DNA from: Halolamina sediminis
GTDB lineage: Archaea; Halobacteriota; Halobacteria; Halobacteriales; Haloferacaceae
DNA: 64,000 nt
Direction: 5' to 3'
Assembly (NCBI RefSeq): GCF_001282785.1
Contig: NZ_CVUA01000001.1
Location: 1,550,001 to 1,614,000 of the forward strand
Both the position numbers and the translations under genes were made by a program. Shown in pieces: positions 43,709-52,495 of the stretch. The notes beneath the pieces were generated by a model, which ran no database searches, was not told the origin of the DNA, and saw only the letters and a list, made by a program, of their open reading frames with translations. Every line of letters begins with the position of its first letter. Position 1 is the stretch's first letter.

Positions 43709-44199
43709 TGCTCGTTGTCGATACGAGCGCGCTCATCTCGCTGGCAGTCGGCGATGCGCTCGATCCTGTTCTTGCGGAGTACGACGTGATAACGACCCAG
43801 ACAGTCTGGGAGGAACTCGAAGCTACCGCCGACTACGACGACCGGCACGGGGACGGAGCAGCAACGGTTCTCGGCAGCGAGGACGCGTTCAGTATCGTCG
43901 AAACACAGGCCGAAGCGTTTGAGACTAGCCGCATTGATGCTGGTGAGGCAAGTTGCGTCGCGGCGACGCGAACCCGGGACACACCGTTTCTCGTCACTGA
44001 CGACTATCGGGCGCTCCCCGAGCTTCAAGAATTGGTGGACGCCGAAGTCGTGTTGTCCCCTATCGTGCTCCGAGCGCTTGTCAAGCGAGGGACGTGGTCC
44101 GAACAACGAGCGCAAACTGCCTTTGAGAAGATCGCAGAGGGACGTGACTGGCTCGGTGCGCCGATCTATCGGTACGCACGACAGCTCTTCGAAGATTGA
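43708..44199 (+). CDS. PIN-domain toxin (ribonuclease)
   Basis: 163 residues with the PIN acidic set: Asp5 (VVDTSALISL), Glu in TVWEEL, Asp/Glu in DAGEASC and Asp-Asp in LVTDDYRAL. PIN toxins cleave RNA, commonly tRNA or rRNA, with Mg2+. It is translationally coupled to the RHH antitoxin, giving a VapBC-like arrangement though with an RHH partner. Confidence 0.88.
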   Translation: MLVVDTSALISLAVGDALDPVLAEYDVITTQTVWEELEATADYDDRHGDGAATVLGSEDAFSIVETQAEAFETSRIDAGEASCVAATRTRDTPFLVTDDYRALPELQELVDAEVVLSPIVLRALVKRGTWSEQRAQTAFEKIAEGRDWLGAPIYRYARQLFED

Positions 44200-44283
44200 C
44201 GGTCGGGATCTCTTCGTCGAACAGTGGGCGACACCTGTTGACTCGCTCGTGAGTTGTTGAGGTTTGGCGCGGCAACTTTGCAA

Positions 44284-44291
44284 TTTTTTAA
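44284..44291 (+). promoter_or_regulatory. TATA box TTTTTTAA
   Basis: Centred about 27 bp before ATG 44315; predicts a leaderless transcript starting at the small ORF. Confidence 0.55.
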
Positions 44292-44314
44292 GTGGTTTCT
44301 TGACTATCGCCCGT

Positions 44315-44428
44315 ATGAAGCAGTTCCGACATGAGCATGCGCGACTCGTGAAAGTACGGCTCACCAGGAGTATTTTCTACCAAGCAGGCTGTTCAACTGC
44401 CCCCCAGGGGGTGGACGGCGATGCCTGA
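44315..44428 (+). CDS. Putative leaderless 37-residue ORF overlapping the TraB-like gene
   Basis: ATG at the predicted transcription start; the product is basic at its N-terminus (MKQFRHEHARLVKVRLTRSI) and ends at TGA 44426-44428, 8 bp inside the TraB-like gene. It has the same layout as the 18-residue ORF at 41979. It may be a leader for translational coupling or a real small protein. Confidence 0.4.
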   Translation: MKQFRHEHARLVKVRLTRSIFYQAGCSTAPQGVDGDA

Positions 44429-45143
44429 GGACCGGCGTCCTATCGACGCGACCGGGATCACGGACAGCGACACGGCTGGGCGCGTCGGCGGCGTCCACGT
44501 GCTGGGAGTTCTGCACAGCACTCCCCTCGCAATCGCTCGGATAACCGGGGCGATCACGCGGTACGGGCCTGATGTCGTCGCCGTCGAATCGTGTGCCGAG
44601 GCAATTGAGCAGTACCACCCGGATGTGCAGGACGCACGGTGGCCGCCTCGTGACGAAGTCGAGGCTGCGGCGCACATCACGGACCGCTGGTACGACCTGT
44701 TGCTCGCCGGGATCGACACACGAGAGTACGAGAGCACGGCGGACTTCGCAGAAATCGACGTTGAGGCGTTCACCGAGCTCGGGTACCTTGACTCGCCGGA
44801 GGAGTTGACGCGCGCTACGTACCGCGAACTGGATCTCCCGGCGATTCGCCGGTGGCGGGAGATAACGGAACAACGCGTCCCGGACCAGTTCCAGACCGTG
44901 ATTGCTGAGCGCGACGCCGTGATGGCTGGTCACCTGCACGCGCTCGCGGAGCAAGACGAGGCTGACACGATCGTCGCCGCAGTCGGTGTCCAACATCTGA
45001 CTGGGGTGCTCGACCTGCTGCGCGACCCGGCGAGTATCCCTGATGACCTCATCGAGAACCCGCCGGTGGTCGATTATCAGTTGTTCCCTCGGGACTCGCC
45101 GTACTCTAGCGCCTCATCAACACAGCCGGGCGGGATTCGATAA
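44421..45143 (+). CDS. TraB/PrgY-like protein
   Basis: 240 residues with the scattered TraB motifs: GVLHSTPLA (GxxH), PDVVAVE, a helix with IAERDAVMAGHLHALAE, and IVAAVGVQHLTGVLDLL near the end. TraB-family proteins resemble EreA/ChaN/TIKI-type Glu/His proteins and in bacteria limit pheromone signalling; in archaea the role is unknown. No membrane helix is seen, unlike full-length archaeal TraB. Last gene of the island before the tRNA. Confidence 0.75.
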   Translation: MPEDRRPIDATGITDSDTAGRVGGVHVLGVLHSTPLAIARITGAITRYGPDVVAVESCAEAIEQYHPDVQDARWPPRDEVEAAAHITDRWYDLLLAGIDTREYESTADFAEIDVEAFTELGYLDSPEELTRATYRELDLPAIRRWREITEQRVPDQFQTVIAERDAVMAGHLHALAEQDEADTIVAAVGVQHLTGVLDLLRDPASIPDDLIENPPVVDYQLFPRDSPYSSASSTQPGGIR

Positions 45144-45368
45144 GCTTCGCAGCGGAACCGATTTTCGACCTCGTTTGACGACCGCGAGTAAGCGCAGATC
45201 GACTGCCACCCAAGTATTATGTGTTCTGAGTGATATTCAAATGTAGGCGAATCGCATGACATCGGCGACCCCCGTTCCGGAGCGTGATGAAATCAACACG
45301 GCCGCGGAGGGGCTCCTTTATAAGGAACGTACCGCCGTCTGCCAAATGTTGATCGTCACGCAGAAGGA

Positions 45369-45443
45369 TGGGCGCTGCAGGATTTGAACCCGCGACAGCT
45401 TGGTCCGAAGCCAAGTACTCTGTCCAGGCTGAGCTAAGCGCCC
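45369..45443 (-). tRNA. tRNA-Arg (anticodon TCG)
   Basis: Read on the minus strand: acceptor GGGCGCT / AGCGCCC with discriminator A, D arm TTAGCTCAGC, anticodon stem CTTGG / CCAAG with loop CTTCGGA giving anticodon TCG, and T arm with GGGTTCAAATCC. No intron and no encoded CCA. A CTTAAC box lies about 27-33 bp upstream. Its 3' end faces the island, the usual geometry for integration at tRNA genes. Confidence 0.95.
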
Positions 45444-45654
45444 GACACGCCTTCGTACTGCGGACCCACAGTTAAGTCACTCGGTTCGGTCCGGCGTTCG
45501 CCCGCCGGCGTCGGCGTCGTCGGCGCCCCAAACCATCCACCAATCACAAAGAATAATAACGCCTCAAAGCATCGTCTAACCATCCGATGACTCCTGGGCA
45601 GATTGGGTACCGCGTCACCGTTGGATCTACCCGCTGTCCGCTCTCCGCCGCCTA

Positions 45655-46263
45655 ATGTACGATCTCCAGCCACATCTCGACGCGACCGTCGAGCCCGGGA
45701 CCAACATCCTGCTCACGGGGCCGCCGCTCTCGGGCAAGCGGGCGCTCTGTCTCGATCTGCTGGCTGCGGGGACCGAGACCGGCGAGGGGTCGATCATCGT
45801 AACCACGAAGGACAGTGGCGACCTGATGCTGGAGCGGTTCGCCGAGCGGACGAGCTACGAGAGCCGCCCGGTCGCCGTCGTCGACTGTGTCACGAAACAA
45901 CAGGGCGACGACGTGCCCGATCGCAATCGCGTCAAGTACGCCTCCTCGCCCGTGGACATGACCGGGATCGGGATCCAGCTCTCGGAGTTCCTGCAGGCGT
46001 TCTACCAGGACCGGAACATCACCCACAACCGCGTGATGCTCCACTCGCTGACGACGCTGCTGATGTACTCGGACCTCCAGACCGTGTTCCGCTTCCTCCA
46101 CGTGTTCACCGGTCGCGTCCAGAGCGTCGACGGGCTCGGGCTCTACTGCATCGACGAGACGGCCCACGACCAGCAGACGCTCAACACGCTCAAACAGCTG
46201 TTCGACGGCGTCGTCGAAGTGCACGAGGATGAGGAGCCGGTGATCCACCTCGCGGACGCCTGA
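45655..46263 (+). CDS. RecA/KaiC-superfamily ATPase-like protein
   Basis: A 202-residue protein of the haloarchaeal DUF7504/RAD55-like type. Walker A is GPPLSGKRA (about 20-28), the Walker B-like strand is in NRVMLHSLTTLLMY, where the usual acidic residue is replaced by His/Ser, so hydrolysis may be impaired. Such proteins act in signalling or as gas-vesicle/flagella-style regulators; none can be chosen here. High GC returns with this gene. Confidence 0.8.
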   Translation: MYDLQPHLDATVEPGTNILLTGPPLSGKRALCLDLLAAGTETGEGSIIVTTKDSGDLMLERFAERTSYESRPVAVVDCVTKQQGDDVPDRNRVKYASSPVDMTGIGIQLSEFLQAFYQDRNITHNRVMLHSLTTLLMYSDLQTVFRFLHVFTGRVQSVDGLGLYCIDETAHDQQTLNTLKQLFDGVVEVHEDEEPVIHLADA

Positions 46264-46301
46264 GCCGACCACCTTTCACTGTGGAGCCCCAACCGACAGC
46301 C

Positions 46302-46730
46302 ATGTCCATCACCGACGACGACGGCCTGCGCGAACTGCTCGACGCCGACACCATCGCGATCGTCGGCTGCTCCACGACCGAAGGGAAGGCCGCCCACGAC
46401 GTACCGAGCTACCTGCAGGAGCACGGCTACCGGATCGTGCCGATCAACCCCTACACCGACGAGATCCTCGGCGAGCGAGCGTACGACTCACTCGCCGACG
46501 TGGAGGAGGAGATCGATCTCGTCGACGTGTTCCGGCCCAGCGAGGAGACCCCGGGCATCGTGGAAAACGTGATCGAGCGCCACGAGAAGCGGGGCGACGC
46601 CGGGGCGGTGTGGCTCCAGTTGGGGATCGAAAGCGACGAAGCCGCGGAGCTAGCCGAAGAAGCTGGACTCGACTTCGTGCAGGACCACTGTATCAAGATC
46701 GAGCACGACCGACTGATCGCGTCGGCGTAG
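46302..46730 (+). CDS. CoA-binding domain protein
   Basis: A 142-residue Rossmann-fold CoA_binding protein: IAIVGCSTTEGKAAHDVPSY, VPINPYTDEILGE, and the late VWLQLGIESDEA and DHCIKIEHDRL signature of the YccU group. A GTG at 46281 is in frame, but ATG 46302 starts the conserved fold. Function unknown; binds CoA or a nucleotide in relatives. Confidence 0.88.
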   Translation: MSITDDDGLRELLDADTIAIVGCSTTEGKAAHDVPSYLQEHGYRIVPINPYTDEILGERAYDSLADVEEEIDLVDVFRPSEETPGIVENVIERHEKRGDAGAVWLQLGIESDEAAELAEEAGLDFVQDHCIKIEHDRLIASA

Positions 46731-46731
46731 G

Positions 46732-48102
46732 CTACTCCGCCTCGGCAATCGCGTCCTCGACGACCGTCCGCGCCGCCTCAGATAGCGTCTCCACGTCCTC
46801 GCTCTCCGCGTAGATCCGGAGGTACGGCTCCGTGCCGCTCGGGCGGACGAGCACCCACGATGCGTCCGGGAGTTCGAGTCGGACGCCGTACTCGTCGTCG
46901 ACCTCGGCCTCCGGGAACCGCTCCGGCAGCGTCTCCGTGAGGCGGGCCATCGCGTCGACCTTGGCGTCGTCGGCACACGGCACGCTGACCTTTCTGTACG
47001 GCCGCTCGGGGATCGGCTCACGGCGCTCCGAGAGCGGGACCTCCGCGGCGAGGCGGGCGAGCACCGCTGCCGAAGCCACGCCGTCGATCCAGCCGCCGAA
47101 GCGCGTGTGGACGTGCTTCCACGGCTCCGCGGCGAACGCGACGTCCGCCCCGTTTTCCCGCGCGTCGGCGATCCCGTCGTGGAGGTAGCCCAGCGCGACG
47201 CGCTCGACGCGGCCGCCCGCGGCGCGGACGCGCTCGTCGATGCGCGCGGAGGCGTTGGGCGTCGTCACGACCGTCGGGGCCTCGCTGTCGGCGGCGGCGA
47301 CGTACTCCTCGGCGAGCATCGCGAGCACGGTATCCTCGTGGACGACCTCGCCGTCGCCGGTGAGGACGACGATCCGGTCGGCGTCGCCGTCGTGGGCGAT
47401 CCCGAGATCGAACTCCCCGTCCTCTAGGAATCGGATACAGTCACCCAGCGTCTCCTCGGTGGGCTTGCTCCCGCGGCCGGGGAAGTGGCCGTCGACGTTG
47501 CCGTTGAGCGTGACGACCTCCGCGCCCAGCTCACGGAGCACGTGCGGCGTCGCGAGCGACGCCATCCCGTTGCCGCAGTCGACGACGACGCGCAGCCCGT
47601 CGAGAGCCGCGCCGAACCCCTCGGCGTACTCCACGACCGCGTCACGGTAGTCGTCGAGAATCTCGGCGGTCTCGTGGCTGCCCCAGCCGTCCCACTGGGT
47701 CGGCTCTGTGCCCTCGGCGATCCGGCCCTCGATCCGGGCCTCGGCGGCGCCGCTGTACTCGACGCCGTCCCTGAACAGTTTGATCCCGTTGTCCTCCGGG
47801 GGGTTGTGTGAGGCCGTGATCGCGACCCCGTGTTGATCTTGACTCGCGTACGCGAGCGCGGGCGTGGGCGCCTGTCCGATCTCGACCACGTCGGCGCCCG
47901 CCGAGGCCAGCCCCGAGGCCATCGCGTCGACCAGCGCCTGTCCCGTCTCACGACCGTCGCGGGCGACGACGAACTCGGCGGTGTCGCCGTCGGCCTGCTC
48001 TCGTGCGTCGGCGGCGGCTGCCTGTCCCACGCGCAGCGCCAGCGACGGCGTCACCGTCTCCCGCGCGTCCCCGCGGATACCGGCGGTTCCGAACAGTTCC
48101 AT
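46732..48102 (-). CDS. glmM: Phosphoglucosamine/phosphoglucomutase-family protein
   Basis: A 456-residue alpha-D-phosphohexomutase. Phosphoserine loop TASHNPPEDNG with Ser98, metal loop DGDADR (about 239-244), a sugar-binding loop (FAAEPWKHV) and phosphate loop RPSGTEPYLRIY are all present. It interconverts hexose or hexosamine 6- and 1-phosphates for glycan synthesis. Several paralogues are usual in haloarchaea, so substrate (GlcN, Glc or Man phosphate) is uncertain. Converges on the CoA-binding gene with a 1-bp gap. Confidence 0.88.
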   Translation of the reverse strand: MELFGTAGIRGDARETVTPSLALRVGQAAAADAREQADGDTAEFVVARDGRETGQALVDAMASGLASAGADVVEIGQAPTPALAYASQDQHGVAITASHNPPEDNGIKLFRDGVEYSGAAEARIEGRIAEGTEPTQWDGWGSHETAEILDDYRDAVVEYAEGFGAALDGLRVVVDCGNGMASLATPHVLRELGAEVVTLNGNVDGHFPGRGSKPTEETLGDCIRFLEDGEFDLGIAHDGDADRIVVLTGDGEVVHEDTVLAMLAEEYVAAADSEAPTVVTTPNASARIDERVRAAGGRVERVALGYLHDGIADARENGADVAFAAEPWKHVHTRFGGWIDGVASAAVLARLAAEVPLSERREPIPERPYRKVSVPCADDAKVDAMARLTETLPERFPEAEVDDEYGVRLELPDASWVLVRPSGTEPYLRIYAESEDVETLSEAARTVVEDAIAEAE

Positions 48103-48194
48103 GTTCGAGCGGTCGACGCGGGGCTACTTTGCCTGCCCGGTTCCGGACGATCGCGGGCGTCGCTGTTAAGTATCGCTCCGCGGATCGTTCCCCC

Positions 48195-48488
48195 ATGAGC
48201 GACTCCGACACCATCGTCCGTGCGCACGTCCACGTCAGCGGGAACGTACAGGGCGTCGCCTACCGGGCGAACACCGAGGAGACCGCGACGAAGCGGGGGG
48301 TGAACGGCTGGGTCCGGAACAGGGAGGACGGCCGGGTCGAGGCGGTGTTCGAGGGCGACGCACGGTCTGTCGAGTCGATGGTCGGCTGGTGCCACACGGG
48401 CAGCCCCCGGGCCGAGGTCGAGCGCGTCGAGGTGACCTACGAGGAGCCACGGGGCGAGGACGGGTTCCACGTTCGCTGGTCGGGGTAG
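48195..48488 (+). CDS. acyP: Acylphosphatase
   Basis: 97 residues. The phosphate-binding loop is GNVQGVAYRA with catalytic Arg24, and the catalytic Asn42 lies in NGWVRNREDGRVEA. Hydrolyses acyl phosphates such as carbamoyl phosphate or 1,3-bisphosphoglycerate. ATG 48195 gives the family length. Confidence 0.95.
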   Translation: MSDSDTIVRAHVHVSGNVQGVAYRANTEETATKRGVNGWVRNREDGRVEAVFEGDARSVESMVGWCHTGSPRAEVERVEVTYEEPRGEDGFHVRWSG

Positions 48489-48541
48489 GCGGGTCGCCGG
48501 AGCCGGAACGACTTAGCGGCACGGGACCGACCGACACGGTG

Positions 48542-49270
48542 ATGCGACACGCACGCTTCCGAGATCCCAGCGGCGCGGCCCGAGACGGCGAGTGGCACGG
48601 CGATTCGGTCAGCTTCGCGGGCGAGACGTACGAGCTCGACGAGGTCGAACTGCTCGCGCCTAGCGAGCCGAGCAAGGTGCTCTGTGTCGGGCGCAACTAC
48701 GTCGCCCACGCCGAGGAGCACGACGCCGACGTGCCCGATCGACCCCTCCTCTTCCTGAAGGGGCCGAACACCGTCGCGGGTCACGGCGACACGGTCACGC
48801 TGCCCGCAGGGAAGGAGCGCGTCGAGTGGGAGGCCGAACTCGGCGTCGTGATCGGGAAGCAAGCGAAGAACGTCGACAGCGAGGACGCGATGGAGTACGT
48901 CGCGGGCTACACCTGTGTCGACGACGTGTCCAACCGCGACGACCAGCGCAGCGAGTCCCAGTGGGTGCGCGGCAAGGCGTTCGACGGCGCGGCGCCGATC
49001 GGCCCCTGCGTGGCCGACCCCGAACACGTCCCGGAAGACGCGACGATCCGGACCCGGGTGAACGGTGAGGTACAGCAGGACGCAACGATCGACCAGATGG
49101 TGTTCGACGTGCCGACGCTGATCGAGGAGGCCACCCAGTACATGACGCTCGAACCGGGCGACGTGATCGCGACCGGGACCCCCGAGGGCGTCGGCTCGTT
49201 CGAGGACGGCGACACCGTCGAGATCGAGGTCGAGGGCGTGGGCACGCTCGAACACGACGTAGAGCGGTGA
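48542..49270 (+). CDS. Fumarylacetoacetate hydrolase family protein
   Basis: 242 residues. GRNYVAHAEE, WEAELGVVIGK and VAGYTCVDDVSNRD supply the metal Glu/Asp ligands, and ATGTPEGVG closes the fold. Relatives act as acylpyruvases, oxaloacetate tautomerases/decarboxylases or 2-hydroxyhepta-2,4-diene-1,7-dioate isomerases. Its stop overlaps the GTG of the next gene by 4 bp. Confidence 0.92.
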   Translation: MRHARFRDPSGAARDGEWHGDSVSFAGETYELDEVELLAPSEPSKVLCVGRNYVAHAEEHDADVPDRPLLFLKGPNTVAGHGDTVTLPAGKERVEWEAELGVVIGKQAKNVDSEDAMEYVAGYTCVDDVSNRDDQRSESQWVRGKAFDGAAPIGPCVADPEHVPEDATIRTRVNGEVQQDATIDQMVFDVPTLIEEATQYMTLEPGDVIATGTPEGVGSFEDGDTVEIEVEGVGTLEHDVER

Positions 49271-49623
49271 GCGAAAGCAGCGAACCGACCGTGGAGGGGG
49301 GCGGCGCGATCGTCCGCGTCTGGCACGGTTGGACCGAACCGGAGGACGCCGACGCCTACGAGCTGTTTCTCACCGACGCAGAAGAGGGGCTGCTCGCGAC
49401 GATGTCGGGCGACGGGTATCTCGGCTACGACCTCCTCCGGCGGGAGGACGGCGACGAGGTCGAGTTCGTGACCCAGATCCGCTTCGCGGACTACGACGCC
49501 GTCGCCGCGTTCGCGGGGGAGGATTACGAGCAGGCACACGTCCCCGACACAGCGCGGGAACTACTGACCCGCTGGGACGACGGCGCGGTCCACTACGACC
49601 ATCGGGCGAGCGAACGGGCGTGA
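49267..49623 (+). CDS. Small ABM-like (dimeric alpha-beta barrel) protein
   Basis: 118 residues from GTG 49267. The pattern IVRVWHGWTEPEDADAYELF, GYLGYDLLRRE and EFVTQIRFADYDAVAAFAG matches the antibiotic-biosynthesis-monooxygenase fold, which forms dimers. Role may be heme or small-molecule oxidation or only binding. Coupled to the FAH-family gene by overlap. Confidence 0.78.
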   Translation: MSESSEPTVEGGGAIVRVWHGWTEPEDADAYELFLTDAEEGLLATMSGDGYLGYDLLRREDGDEVEFVTQIRFADYDAVAAFAGEDYEQAHVPDTARELLTRWDDGAVHYDHRASERA

Positions 49624-49713
49624 CCGGGCGCGACGGTGGTCGCAGTCGACCGCCGGCGCTCGACACCCGATCTGTTGCCCAAACGACTTGTACCACCGCT
49701 GCGCAGCACTCGT

Positions 49714-50157
49714 ATGGCCCCCTCCACGCGCGACTTGCTGCTCGGTAATCGCTTCCAGCGAAACCTCGGCCTCCTCACTGCCGCCGCCCTGTTCGTCGGC
49801 TCGTTCGTCGCCTACGCGACCGGTATGTTCGCCGTCTCGGGCGGCATCGTGGTGATTCCGGGCGAGGCGACGCTCGTCGGCGCCGTCGCCGCCGTCCTGA
49901 TCGGCTACGACCGTGGCGCGCTACTTTCGGCGTGGCTCTGCCTCTTCGGGGCCTACTTCGGTTTCAGCGCCGAGTGGGCCTTCCTCGGGCTCTCGCCCAG
50001 CCACTCACTCGCGGGACGGCTGGCGTTCCTGTTCGACCCGGCCGGACTGGCCGTGTACGCGGTCGTGTCGGTGCTCCTGGGGAGCGCAGCGTTCTGCGCA
50101 GGCTATCTCTTCGGTCTCGGTGTCGACCGGGTTCGCGGTGCTCGACCGGACGTGTAG
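49714..50157 (+). CDS. Membrane protein, function unknown
   Basis: 147 residues, four membrane helices (about 20-40, 47-66, 72-92, 113-137). No conserved motif that I recognise. ATG 49714 follows a short basic-poor N-terminus. Codon use is core-like. Confidence 0.72.
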   Translation: MAPSTRDLLLGNRFQRNLGLLTAAALFVGSFVAYATGMFAVSGGIVVIPGEATLVGAVAAVLIGYDRGALLSAWLCLFGAYFGFSAEWAFLGLSPSHSLAGRLAFLFDPAGLAVYAVVSVLLGSAAFCAGYLFGLGVDRVRGARPDV

Positions 50158-50829
<672 letters not shown>

Positions 50830-50877
50830 CCCCGAGCCACCGGAAACGACACAAACCCCCGCCCCCATCTCTCGGGT

Positions 50878-51162
50878 ATGGTTGGACTCGGAAGCACCGC
50901 AGAGAAGCTCCAGACCGTCGCGGAGAAGGCCGAGAAGCTGTACGAACGGATGAACAAGCTCCGCGAGGAGGTCGAGGAGACACAGCAGGCCGTCGACGAG
51001 ACCCAGCGACGCGTCGGCCGCGTCGAGGAGGAGCTAGCCGAGCAGCGTGCGGTTCTCGACGCGATCGCCGAGGAGCACGACGTCGGCGTCGACGCCGTCG
51101 CCGCGGAGGCCCACATCACCGAGGCCGAAGCCGACGACGAGGACGCGGCGACGGGCGACTGA
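50878..51162 (+). CDS. Small coiled-coil haloarchaeal protein (DUF5798-like)
   Basis: 94 residues. Residues 8-65 form a continuous coiled coil (KLYERMNKLREEVEETQQAV), ending in a short acidic tail. Family known only as a haloarchaeal conserved protein; no function. Confidence 0.78.
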   Translation: MVGLGSTAEKLQTVAEKAEKLYERMNKLREEVEETQQAVDETQRRVGRVEEELAEQRAVLDAIAEEHDVGVDAVAAEAHITEAEADDEDAATGD

Positions 51163-51231
51163 GTAGCCGCAAACGACGGACGCTTTCTCGGAGATGGTAA
51201 GCTACACAAACGCCACTGCCCACGTTCGAGT

Positions 51232-52212
51232 ATGACCACCTATCGGGAACCGCTGGACTCGGTGCTCGACACCATCGGCGAGACGCCGCTGGTGCGGGTC
51301 CACGACAGCCCGGACGCCGTCCCCGTCTACGCCAAGCTGGAGTCGTTCAATCCCGGCGCCAGCATCAAAGACCGGATCGGGAAGTACATGCTCGAAGGGA
51401 TGCTGGAGCGGGGCGACGTCGACCCCGGGGGGACGATCATCGAGCCCACTGCGGGGAACACGGGGATCGGGATCGCCGTCGCCGCCGGGCAGTTGGATCT
51501 GGAGGCGGTGTTCGTCGTGCCCGAACGGTTCTCGGTGGAGAAACAGCAGCTCATGCGCGCGCTGGGCGCCGACGTGATCAACACCCCCAGCGAGGACGGG
51601 ATGCCCCGCGCGATCGAGCGCGCCCACGAGCTCGCCGACGAGCTCGACAACGCCGCGGTCCCCCAGCAGTTCTCGAACCCGCTCAACGCTGAAGCCCACT
51701 ACGAGACGACCGCGCCCGAGATCTACGACGCCCTCGACGGCGAAGTCGGCGCGCTCGTCGCGGGCTGTGGCACCGCGGGCACGCTGATGGGGATGGCCCG
51801 CTACGGCCGCGAACAGCAGTCGGACACCCACGTCGTCGCGGTCGAGCCCGAGGGATCGCTGTACGGCATGCTACTGGGCGAGGACCGCGAGGAGGGCGAG
51901 TACAAGACGGAGGGGATCGGCACCCACGACACCTCGACCAACGAGCTGTTCGACCCCGACCTCGTCGACGCGGTCCACGCGGTGCCGGACGAGGAGTCCC
52001 ACGCCGAGGTCCAGCGGCTGGCTGCCGAGGAGGGCCACCTCGTCGCCTCCAGTGCGGGCGCGAACGCGGTCGCGGCGAAGACAGTAGCGCGACGCATCGC
52101 CGACGGCGAGATCGACGCCCCCCACGACGCGGTGGTGACGGTGTTCCCCGACTCCAGCGAGCGCTACCTCTCGAAGGGGATCTACGGCGAGTACGAGGAG
52201 TGGGAGGGCTGA
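51232..52212 (+). CDS. cysK: Cysteine synthase
   Basis: A 326-residue fold-type II PLP enzyme. Lys46 in NPGASIKDRIG is the PLP lysine, PTAGNTGIG binds substrate carboxylate and GCGTAGTLMG the phosphate. It makes cysteine from O-acetyl- or O-phosphoserine and sulfide. A cystathionine beta-synthase role is less likely because no CBS domains follow and no MetB homologue is adjacent. Confidence 0.9.
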   Translation: MTTYREPLDSVLDTIGETPLVRVHDSPDAVPVYAKLESFNPGASIKDRIGKYMLEGMLERGDVDPGGTIIEPTAGNTGIGIAVAAGQLDLEAVFVVPERFSVEKQQLMRALGADVINTPSEDGMPRAIERAHELADELDNAAVPQQFSNPLNAEAHYETTAPEIYDALDGEVGALVAGCGTAGTLMGMARYGREQQSDTHVVAVEPEGSLYGMLLGEDREEGEYKTEGIGTHDTSTNELFDPDLVDAVHAVPDEESHAEVQRLAAEEGHLVASSAGANAVAAKTVARRIADGEIDAPHDAVVTVFPDSSERYLSKGIYGEYEEWEG

Positions 52213-52495
52213 TCGAACGCCACCGGCAGCGGTGCGCGCGAGCCCGCGGCAGCCCTCGTGAGGACACTGACACGGCGCCGATCGCTCCATTCGTCTCGGC
52301 CGTGGTTGTCGAGTTCGTCGCGTCGACTGCGAGACCACCCACAAACGTGTGTACTTGTTTGGGCAACAGTAACGAGATTCGGGGAGAAAAGTACAGATCC
52401 ATGTAACAAACTCCGGAAGAACTGTCAACGTTCGGTCGCGAACGCGCCGCGAAACGACGGGCTTAACCGCGGTTCACAGAGAGAGACGCACAACG

